This document shows positions 37,101 to 49,100 of a stretch of DNA of 64,000 nt, piece after piece. The notes below the pieces were generated by a model, which saw only the letters and a program-made list of their open reading frames with translations, was not told the origin of the DNA and did not search any database. Source of the DNA: Phorcus lineatus (Eukaryota; Mollusca; Gastropoda; Trochida; Trochidae); contig OV121088.1 of NCBI GenBank assembly GCA_921293015.1, forward strand, positions 29,425,645-29,489,644, read 5' to 3'. Numbering within the stretch: the stretch's first letter is position 1; every line of letters begins with the position of its first letter. The translations under genes and the position numbers were made by a program.

Positions 37101-40100
37101 AGAGAAGAAATAAGAAGAGTGAGAAGGAGAGAAGAAATAAGAAGAGTGAGAAGGAGAGAAGAAATAAGAAGAGTGAGAAGGAGAGAAGAAATAAGAAGAG
37201 TGAGAAGGAGAGAAGAAATAAGAAGAGTGAGAAGGAGAGAAGAAATAAGAAGAGTGAGAAGGAGAGAAGAAATAAGAAGAGAAAGGAGAAGTGTTGTGCA
37301 GACGTTTCATTCAGCTTGTGCATCATGCAGATGGATGGTGTTCCCTAGCAATTAGTACATGAAGGGCTTTCCTTTTCTTTTATGTTGAGTTGTTGTCCAA
37401 TATTTTGTAGGAACAGGGTGAAACGTTAATTTCAAGTGGAAACTTGAACATTCCTTGAAAAGTGAGTTACAAAGATATCTGAAAAGGTTGCTAGGTTGGT
37501 ATAAATTTTGTCAATGTAGAACAAAAAATCTAATTGAAAACGGATTAAGGGGGAAACTTTCACAACGCCTCTGAAATTTATTGGTTAGTAATTGCATGTC
37601 TTAGCTAGACTGTCACCTATTCTCTGACAAAATATAAATTTTAACTATTGATTCTAAAGAAAGATGACTAATTTTGTAAATGTTTGGAAGGCGTCTCATA
37701 AGAATTAAGTCACGCTTTTATACTAGCTGTCTTTGAGTAAATGAGGTTTTCTAAAGGCATTCGTAGAAGCTGTCAAAATTATTTTAAACAGTTTTTGTGA
37801 GACATGTCCTCATCATATCCTAACAGCTCTTTAAGAAATTTATTTCAACTATTATTGATGTCAAGAGTCCTGTAGGTGGTGGGCTGTGTTTACAATTGCT
37901 AAAGCATGCGAAAGTGAAATTTAACTTGTAGTCCATTTATAACAAAACAGTAACAATAAATTCAACCTTTCCTGAAGAATGATAACCTTGCTATGTTGGT
38001 CTGAATAGTTTTCAAATGCCAAGATCTCAGGCTCCTTTCAATATTTACCAAAATATCTTTAATAAATAATTAAAACTATGTTTTACAAGACAAAGTATTT
38101 GTTGGTCTGGAAAGAAATCATGCATGTAGTCTGTAGATGTTAACATCTGTAAGAAAACTTATTGATAAGCAGCAGCAGGCAAGACTTGATATGAACATGT
38201 GGTGAACCTTAGCAGCATGATGTCAGATGAGTTCATTGCCTCGATAGAGTGTGAAGTGCTAACTGATTATTGTTGTAACACGAGGAAAAACAAAGCCACA
38301 TAGAAGTGCCAGGAAGGTGGTGGGTGTGCTTCTGTTGAGTCTGGGCTGTGTAACAGTACATCAGCTGGATTATTAGACCTTAACCTGTTACCGGCTGCAC
38401 TGCTGTTACTATGATCAGGAAGCTTATCTCTATACCTGGATAGGTTAACCAACCCACATATACAGACTCTTCTATAGGACAAATGTTATGGAATACAGGG
38501 CCTAGATTTTCGTAGCTCTCTTTGTGCTAAGATAGTTGTAAGCCAATGTTGTCATACATGGCATAATCCAACAGAGGCGATGGGGGTTTTTCCTTCTCAA
38601 TGGGGGTTTTTAGGGTCTGAAATGGGGGTTTTCCTTTTTTGCAGAACATATGATTTATTGTATTTAAAAATATCAACTCATTGTTTAACAGATAATTTAT
38701 CAAGATAATATCTCATTATTTTTAGATAATATTTCAAACCTCATTGCAGGAATTTTTGTACTAGCTTATTACAAATATTATCCATAAATTACTATGTTTT
38801 ATTTGAAAAATAACTTTATGTTGTGACATATAAATCTATTGGAATCCAGATAGTTATTTCTAACATATATCATAATACAAGTCTTTTAAACAGGATCTCA
38901 ATAATTCACATGAGAAGTTTGTGACTGTCATGCAAAATTATTTTGGTTATTATTATCTTTATCAACTTAGATTGAATTATCACTTAAATCTGACATCAAA
39001 ATAATTTACAGTTAATTGAAAATATTAATTGAGTAAGACTTCAATCTAGAAAAATCCAACTCTGTGATCGTCACATTGAAATTTAAGAATTACAGATCGT
39101 TTGTAATTATTTACGGATCGATGAGAGGACGTTGTTTACAAATGCACTTCTTGCAATAATAGAAGTGTTGATGAACGGCGGTTTATCGACAGTGCTTGAA
39201 TGAATGAGCGCGTTTACTTCACGTTAATTCAACCGAAATTTCAAATAGTTTAATCGTACCTGCCTCATTAAAACATCGATAATATGTTTTGTTTACAAAT
39301 ATTCTTCCTAAAAACATGAATTAGATCGTGTTTTTAAACTATGTACGAAAATACGACTCCGGACTGCCAAAGTAAATTTTACAAGTTGGTCGAAACACGT
39401 GGTCGTGATAATTTCATGGCAACATATTACCGATACAACAAAAATTTTAAAATAAACCATAATCTGTTTAGCAGTTATTCGTATTTTATTAAAATAATGA
39501 AACATACAATAAATATTTTTATTTATTCATATATAACTTGAAGAAAGACAATCGTAAAGAAAATCATGGACATGGAGCATAACTCCAATGTTATTTGTCG
39601 TTAAGAAAAGGCATTGATTTTCCAAATGGTCTTTCCTTTTTATAGCTCCTGTAAGATAATGTTCACGACTTCAACGTTCATTTTCAGTAATTTGTGCGAT
39701 TATTAAATCTTTTGAAGTTTAAGAGGTATGTTGTCGATCTTTATTAGTCTAATATAATGATTTTATATTATCTTATCATTAACCTAAACGTAATTCATCG
39801 AGCTTCAGCTATCCTATAGAAATAAAAACTACTCGATAATTAATTCTCGAATCACCGATGTACAATATCAACGTGCACTTGCGATCGTATTCTGACAAAT
39901 ATTTGTTTTAATTTCGACTAAAAACTTTTGAGAAGTTCGAAATTTTATCAAATCGAAGATTTAAAATAGGTAACACAGCCTTAGAAAAATCATTCTTAGC
40001 ACTTCTCTTAAAATCGGGTTTTTTCCATACCCGAGCGGGTTAGGCGGCCTGAAATCGGGTAAACCCGCCGAAATCGGGTAATATGCCATGTATGTGTTGT

Positions 40101-43100
40101 TGTATGGAACTTACAGCTACCTGAGTACTAAGAGAGGTTAAAAAATCTAGGCCAAGCTTTTTAAATCTAAGAACAATCTGTCTCAGTTCGTCTACATAAT
40201 TGCTTGACAACTACACTAGGAGCTGTGTAGATCCACGCAAAGAAAAGAAGTCATCTATAACATTTGTTTTTATTCTATAGGCTTGTCAGGGGTGAAATGG
40301 TTCACTACTACAGTAGTTGAACAGCAGTATTTTATGTTCAGTTCGGTGCACTGTACATTAACATGGATTTTCGGTTCGTACCGCATATTTGATTTGTCAC
40401 TTTATTTGTGTCGAAAATATCATTTTGATAATTTAAAAAACCAATAATATTTATTCAAAAAGTCAATGATCAAAAAATACTTTATTTATTATCATTAAAT
40501 GTCTTTAAGTTTCGAAGTGGTAACGATAACTGTCCCCATTTTCCTGAAAGTAAACATTCGGAACGATTTAGTTTGATATTTAACTCTCAACAATAGTGTT
40601 TGAATGATGTGACTTTTCGAGATCTCGTTCAAAGAAATATGGTGACTGTTGGTTTCATACCGAACCGAAAATGTACCGAACCAAGGGTCCTGATACTACC
40701 ACTGTTAACAAGCAAGGGGAGTCTCAACTCTTCATTACTGTTTGTTGCATTACCATCAACATTTGGCCAGTACGTGAGAATGCTAAGAGGCCTTACGCAA
40801 TAACTAGCCTCATTGACATTTCAGGCTTTTTCCCTGCAAGAGTTCCTATATGCTACTCACAAACTTTTCCTTCCCTTTTGTCTCCAGTTTCCTCATTTCT
40901 GTTTTCTCCAACATTCATTCCAGGAAACAATTAACTCCTCTGAAAGAATTATGTATAGAATTTTAGCAGATGTAACCTCAGAGTTGGCTCCGAGGGCTGG
41001 TATAACTGTGAACTCCTATCATCCAAATCCAACTGGGTTTTCGTTGCACTTGCTTGTCATCATGCAAATCTATTCTCTAAATACGTTCATCTCGATAGCA
41101 TGGGTTGGGTTCTTTGATGAACATGCATGCCTGTCTCATTCTCACTCCCTGCCGACTTTAATATTTGTTTGTTGAATCTATTGTTCCCATCAAATTTTTT
41201 CCCATGCATGCTGCTCATTTCCCTTGAAGTCGGTTTTGGTTTTAGCTGATAACACAGTTAGAATACAATGACAAATAATTTCCTGGTGTGATTGCCTTTC
41301 CAAGCGACTATTGAATAAAGAATAAAAGTGCTTTGGTATCCTTTGTGTTCAAATTGGTAGGTATTTACTCCCAACATAAACTTGTGTAGCACAATATGAA
41401 ATAAGCAACTGCACAAGGTTTGACTCAGAATGCCTCCATTTGATGCTAACGGCATGCAATGAACATGCATTTAATGCATATAATTGATGGAGTTTCCCAT
41501 AAATGGATCAAAGAGGCTGAGTTTGTGTTTGATAATTTGATGCAGTTTACAATTCAGGATATAAACATGCCCACAAATCAATGTCTGGAGTCTATTGGGA
41601 AATTTACCAAGCTGTTATTATCTCTTTGACATTTTATAACCAAAAACGATCACACATTACGTTACTGAGGCTGATGTATGTTTTAATGAAGTTACAAGTC
41701 ATTGATCGGAGCTCTCTGTGGAAAGGAGGGAGTGTGTTTTCTAACAGAGTTAGCATGAAAGAATATCCATGGGAAAGGTTTAAAGTTCATTGGAGAGTGA
41801 GAAGATGAAATGGTGTGGAGAAATTGTAGTCCTGTTGAGTATTGATGATACTCCCTGGCTCCATTTCACACACAAATCAATATACATACAACATGAAACT
41901 TCTAGCAAGCCACTAGACTCATATCAAATTTCTCAAGGCAAGCAAATTTGCTGACATTTTGTCTCTGAAACCCTTGTTTATTGTTAAACAGGCTTATATA
42001 GTGTTACTGAAAAGCAGACACTAGTACTTAAGTTTTACGGAATATCGATAAATCTGACATATCTTGTCAGTTGGATCTATTGCTGTTGAATCTAATAATC
42101 CTCTGCTGATAGAATTTGAGTTTAGTGTTGGTTTCATGTGCAAGGATGAGAAATTGTTAATGCATAAAGTGCTCTCTCTGGATAATTTTCCAAGTGCAAA
42201 GACTCTTTCATAGTCTATTTCATCTTTGATTTTCATGACCACTGCAAGAAATAAGTTCCAGAAACCTTGCTTATGTCTTTAGTTAAACAGTTACGTACCC
42301 TTTTCTTGTCGCATGAAGCCTTGCAAAATGTTTGTGTTAAGACATGGTACCCATTGAATTGTAATGTTCGAGTTTACTTGCTTTTATTTCCATCCTGGAA
42401 CGCGAAAAACTTTGCTTAAGAATCATTCACAAAAATCTCAATCTCTTCTCATCCTTTCATTTCTAGAAAACTTGTCTTGAGCTTGGTTCATGAAACCAGT
42501 TAAAGCATGACAACCTTTGAAATGTTCAGTTTTGTTACCATGAGAAAATTTCTACCAACTTCCCCTGCAGGGTGTAACTCTCACCAGTCCAAATCATTCA
42601 TGTATTTCAGCCTTGCTGCTAAATACCAAAATATTTGTTTTGAGTGCTGATCCTTGATGTCAAGTTGCAACCTTGCAACAGTTGCAGTCGATGATAAATG
42701 GATAAGCATTGGGACATGTATGATAGACCAAACTTAAAATCTGTATTTGCTATCAAAGCTTAGAGGTTGCAGCTGATGATAAATGGATAAGCATTAGGAC
42801 TTGTATGATAGACTAAACCTTAAATCTGTATTTCTTAGCAAAGCTTAAGGTTGCAGCTGATGATAAATGAATAAGCATTATGACATATATATGAGAGACC
42901 AAACCAAAAATCTGTAATAACTATCAAAGCCTAGAGGTTGCAGCTGATGATAAATGAATAAGCATTGGGACATGTATGATAAACTAAACTTAAAATCTGT
43001 ATTTACTATCAAAGCCTAAAGGTTGCAGGTTATGATAAATGGACAAGCATTAGGACTTGTATGATAGATGGTACATACAGATTTTAGGTTTGGTCTATCA

Positions 43101-46100
43101 TAGGCTACTGCTTACAGCTGAGGATAACTGGATAAGCATTAGGAAATGTTTTGCAGTGATGAGGTTTCAGATAAGATGTTTTTATCAAAGTGATGTTGAG
43201 TTAATGGACAGGGGTAATCTGTGCTTCATTACTGGGTGCTGTTGCTGGTGTCCAACTATTTCCAGAACCTATAAATCAGCTTGAGTCTGTGTGGTACACC
43301 TCAGAGACATCTACATACAAACAGGGAAGAAGCCTTCTTTCCTCGTGTGCTTCTCATCTTGCTGCATCCATATCTGATATGTGTTTGGATGTTTTGATTG
43401 CATCTCTGCTTTATGTATTGTCTACTTCTCAATTACAACTATTTTTTGTATTCTGGGAAATAAGTGCATGTATGTAAATTTTGAAATTATAAATCATAAT
43501 CTATTTTGTTATTGGAACTCAGATGAAATATCAGCAATCATAGTTCAAACCTCTATATTGCTAACTCGTTTTACTCCAAATAAATTCTTGTGAAGACAAA
43601 GGTTGTATCTTCTTCATTGTGTTGTTGTTTCCTTAGTTGTTTCTCAACATCACACATGGAGTTTTGGATCTTAATTGATTTATTTCTATTTAGAATCTAG
43701 GTCCCTGTTAAAATTTGGTTTACTTTATCAAGATTTATATTGAATAAATCAATTTTTAGCTCATCAGGTCTGAAAGACCCGATGGGCGCATGGCATGGCA
43801 TGGCGTCCGGCGTCCGTCCATCCGTCCGTCTTTAAACTTTTCACTTTTTCGACTTCTTCTCCAGAACCAATGACTCTAGAGAGCTGAAATTTTATGTGCA
43901 TACTCCTTGGCAAATGGGGATTCTAAATTGTAGATTTCGTGACCCCATGACCCCAAATGGGGTCACAAGGGTCAAAACCTTAAAAATCTATTTTAATCTT
44001 CTTCTCCAGTTCCAAAAGGTCTAGAGAGCTGAAAAGTTGTGTGTAGACTTCTTGGCCAATGGGGATTCTAAATTGTAGATTTTGTGACCCCATGACCCCA
44101 AATGAGGTCAGAGGGGTCAAAACATGAAAAACCTATTTTCATCTTCTTCTCCAGTTCCAAAAGGTCCAGGGAGCTGAATAGTTGTGTGTATACTCCTTGG
44201 GCACTGGAGATTCTAAATTGTAGGTTTGGTGACCCCATGACCCCAAATGGGGTCACAGGGGTCAAAACCTGAAAAACCTATTTTCATCTTCTTCTCCAGT
44301 TCCAAAAGGTCTAGAGAGCTGAAAAGTTTTGTGTAGACTCCTTGGCCAACGGGGATTCTAAATTGTAGGTTTGGTGACCCCATGACCCCAAATGGGGTCA
44401 CAGGGGTCAAAACCTAAAAAAACCTAATTTTCATCTTTTTCCCTAGTTCCAAAAGGTCTAGAGAGCTGAAAAGGTGTGTGTAGACTCCTTGGCCAACGGG
44501 GATTCTAAATTGTAGGTTTGGTGACCCCATGACCCTAAATGGGGTCACAGGGGTCAAAACCTAAAAAACCTAATTTCATCTTTTTCCCTAGTTCCAAAAG
44601 GTCTAGAGAGCTGAAAAGGTGTGTGTAGACTCCTTGGCCAACGGGGATTCTAAATTGTAGGTTTGGTGACCCCATGACCCCAAATGGGGTCACAGGGGTC
44701 AAAACCTAAAAAACCTAATTTCATCTTTTTCCCTAGTTCCGAAAAGGTCTAGAGAGCTGAAAAATTGTGTGAAGACTCCTTGGACACTGGGGATTCTAAA
44801 TTGTAGGTTTGGTGACCACTTGACCCCAAATGGGGTCACAGGGGTCGAAACCTTAAAATCCTACTTTCATCTTCTTCTCCAGTTCCAAAAGGTCTTGATA
44901 GCTTAATAGTTGTGTGTAGACTCCTTGGACAATGAGGATTCTGAATTGTAGGTTCGGTGACCCCTTGACCCCAAATGAGCAATGGGCCTTTTTTATTTGA
45001 TTGTGAATAACTCGGACGTTGGGACAGGCTATCTTTCCTACACTGCCCATGACCCCATGGTCTAAACCCAAACACCTATTTCTATCAAAAGTCTGATGAG
45101 CTACAGAGCCCATGGCTCTATTTTTTAAAAATTAAACATAACCCCTGAATTATTGATGACAATGATTATAATGTTATGGGGTTTTTTTTGTCCTTTAACT
45201 TCTTTTTATTTCCTTACATCCAGACATCATCTGTAGCAATCTCATTAAAATAAAATCTAATATTGCTGCACTACGTTACACAGATTATAGATCTTACTAG
45301 GCTACTTATTCAATCTGTCAAGTTAACCTTTGCCTCCATTTGACCTCTTAATCTCATTGGCTTAGCGCAGACACCTTCAAGCAATCACAATGCTTGCCTC
45401 TTGATGGCCTTCTAAGAGATTGCAAATAATTTTGCAATTTAAAGTTGAAATTTTCCATTTACCTTGGAACAAGTTGAAGAAATTTGCATGTGTCCATTAA
45501 TTGAGTGAGTTATTGTTTAACACCGCTTGGGCAATAATTTAGCCATTAGCGGCAATCTTTAATTGAATAACAACCCGGCAGAATTAGTTATAACATGTCA
45601 GTCTTTGACAAAACAAGGCTCATGCGCATATGTACATCGCATATGACTAATATGTAATTATCATCAAACCTCTTATTGGTATTTGTACATGTTTTGGTGT
45701 TTTTCGTTTCTCGACATGTTTAAGGATAATCTGTTTCACGAAATTAAAAATTATTCAACGATTACTGCAAACTAAAAGACCAAATGGTTATTCAGCAATC
45801 TGTTTCCAGAAAAAGCATTTAGGATTGGCACTGTCAACTAAAGAATTACGTTTGCAGAGTTTGCTTTGTAAAAGATAACTCCATAGCCATACATGGCATA
45901 ATCCAACAGAGGCGATGGGGGTTTTTAGGGACTGAAATGGGGGTTTTTCCTTCTCAATGGGGGTTTTTAGGGTCTGAAATGGGGGTTTTCTTTTTTTTGC
46001 AAAACATATGATTTATCGTATTTAAAAATAACAACTCATTGTTTAACAGATAATTTTTCAAGATAATATCTCATTATTTTTAGATATTTCAAACCTCATT

Positions 46101-49100
46101 GCAGGAATTTTTGTACTAGCTTATTACAAATATAAACCATAAATTACTATATGTTTTATTTGAAAAATAACTTTATGTTGTGACATATAAATCTATAAGA
46201 ATCCAGATAGTTTTTTCTAACATAAATCATAATACAAGTCTTTTAAACAGGATCCCAATAAGTTATTATTATCTTTATCAACTTAGATTGAATTATCACT
46301 TAAATCTGACATCAAAATAATTTACAGTTAATTGAATTTTAATTGAGTAAGATCAAACTCTGTGATCGTCACATTGAAATTTAAAAATTACAGATAGTTT
46401 GTAATTATTTACGGATCGATGAGAGGACGTTGTTTACAAATGCACTTCTTGCAATAATAGAAGTGTTGATGAACGGCGGTTTATCGACAGTGCTTGAATG
46501 AATGAGCGCGTTTACTTCACGTAAATTTAACCGAAATTTCAAATAGTTTAATCGTACCTGCCTCATTAAAACATCGATAATATGTTTTGTTTACAAATAT
46601 TCTTCCTAAAAACATGAATTAGATCGTGTTTTTAAAACTATGTACGAAAATACGACTCCGGACTGCCAAAGTAAATTTTACAAGTTGGTCGAAACTCGTG
46701 GTCGTGATAATTTCATAGCAACATATTACCGATACAACAAAAAAATGTAAAATAAATCATAATCTGTTTAACAGTTATTCGTATAATATTAAAATAATGA
46801 AAAATACAATAAATACTTTTATTTATTCATATATAACTCGAAGAAAGACAATCGTAAAGAAAATCATGGACACGAAAGCATAATTCCAATGTTATTTGTC
46901 GTTAAGAAAAGGCATTGATTTTCCAAACGGTGTTTCCTTTTTATAGCTCCTGTAAGATAATTTTCACGACTTCAACATTCATTTTCGGTAATTTGTGCGA
47001 TTATTAAATCTTTTGAAGTTTAAGAGGTATGTTGTCGATCTTTATTAGTCTATTATAATGATATTGTAAAATCTTATCATTAACTTAAACGTAATTCATC
47101 GAGCTTCAGCTATCTTATAGAAATAAAAACTACTCGATAATTAATCCTCGAATCACCGATGTACAATAACAACGTGCTCTTGCAATCGTATTCTGACAAA
47201 TATTTGTTTTAATTTCGACTAAAAAATATTGATAAGTTTGAAATTTTATCAAATCGAAGAATTAAAATAGGTAACACAGCCTTAGAAAAATCATTCTTAG
47301 CACTTCTTGAAATCGGGTTTTTTCCATACCCGATCGGGTACGCGGGTTAGGCGGCCTGAAATCAGGTAAACCCGCCGAAATCAGGTAATATGCCATGTAT
47401 GCATAGCTTGCGACTTGAAACCCAGTTAGGGTACATTGAAAGTACATAAAATACATTCATCTGGTTATTTAGGCAGTTCCACATTCGGAAACCAGTCAGA
47501 AATGTTCGGTTTCCAAGTGCGGAAATAATAGAATTAACCTGGAACCTAAAATACAGGGTGAACTCGCTGGTTTGCTGATTTTACTTATGTCAGAAGTAAA
47601 CCTGATGGCTTGCTTAACAGAGCCTGGTGAAATCTACATGCGTAATGTAGCGGAGCATTTTAGATTTCATTTTAATGAGATTGCATCTGTAGAATCTAAC
47701 TCTTTTATTAAAACTGTTGACAAGACAGATGAATGCTTCAATAAAACAATCAAATAATCTTAGCTTTAGTAACTGCAGTACCAGTATGATAATGCTGTTT
47801 TCGGAAGTTTTACTTACACCTGATGAAAAATGTTTTATTGTAAAACCAGTGGACATTAACAAAATATCTGGTTTGCGACATTGAAAAAAACAACGAAACC
47901 TGTTGTGACAACAAGTGTGGTTTCTAATGCAAATAGTTACATGTTTTGTAGTCTCTTGTCGAATTCTTGTTCTGACTCCTATTCTAGATATGTGTATAGT
48001 TCGCTTTGGAATTACTTTTTGGATTAAATTGTAAGTCATCTTATTCAGCGCTGCCTTTTTTCTCTAAGCCACTATAGTTGTTTTCAAAAGTATTTGCTAT
48101 CAACATTTACATAATAAACTCAAAACGTCAAAGCAGATTTTGAGCCATGATTAAAGATTTCATATATTTACATTATTTTCTATAAATATTTATATTCAGT
48201 TTCAGAATGTGAATGCACTTCCTTGCATGTTTTTGCAAGTGTTTGTTTATTCCTCATTCATTGAGAATTTACTCTAACAACTTGGAAGTTAAGAAAAGCA
48301 GGAAACTCCCCAAATAATAGTTTCCTTGCTTATAGAAACACCTGATTTTTTTCTTCTGACTCTTTCTACATGTATACAGACAGTGGTTCCTTTCTGAGTT
48401 TATTGAGAAAATAAATACGTGTTCGTCAAGATCATGCATCAAGGGAGATAAGCATGCTCAATCACAATACCTCCTTGTCAATAAATTTCAGCTAAATTAA
48501 AAATCAGGCAAATTTAACAATGCCTTCTTGTCATCTGCATTACAGATTAATGAAAAATTAGACAAATTTGATAAAATGACTCATTAGGGTACAACGGAAA
48601 TCCATTATGAGAAACATGTCATGGGGCAAGTTCGGCGCCATTTTCTCTTATATCACAAGAAATTTTTTACTCATAGAAGATGGTGTGATCTTCAAGCTTT
48701 ATTAGTTGGAACAAGACCAAAACTTTGTGATATTTGCAAGCATCATTCCTCAGTGCAATGCTAGTTGACTGGGTACATTTAAAGATGTGGTAGGATTAAA
48801 TGGTTATTCAGTTTTTATAGGGCCACCTGCACATAATCATTTACCTCTTTGTTTGGACCACCTGCAAGTCCTTACAAGGTTCCTTGCAAAATACTCATTA
48901 ATCACCCTTAGAACTATCCTTGGCTTTTGTTGTAGACTTCTTTTGGTTTCTTACATAATGTTTTATGGAAAGCATGATTGAAACCATGAACATGTTCCAT
49001 GCTGAAATGAGTATCATAAACCTTTGGAAATGTTTTTAAACCTTTTTAGCTAGTTAAATTTGAACCTAAAGTCTGTTGTTTACTGACTGCCCTAGTGGAA

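Noticed and set aside
37036-37355. Several overlapping ORFs over the 27-bp GA-rich array
   Set aside because: Multiple frames on both strands are open at once because the period is a multiple of three. The products are pure low-complexity repeats.
39341-39541. 66-codon ORF (MYENTTPDCQSKF...) inside transposon copy 1
   Set aside because: The same start is present in copy 2 but the frame stops early there, so it does not support a conserved protein.
44068-45113. Repeated minus-strand ORFs containing MTPVTPFGVMGSPNLQFRI
   Set aside because: They come from the 145-bp tandem core and break or shift between units.
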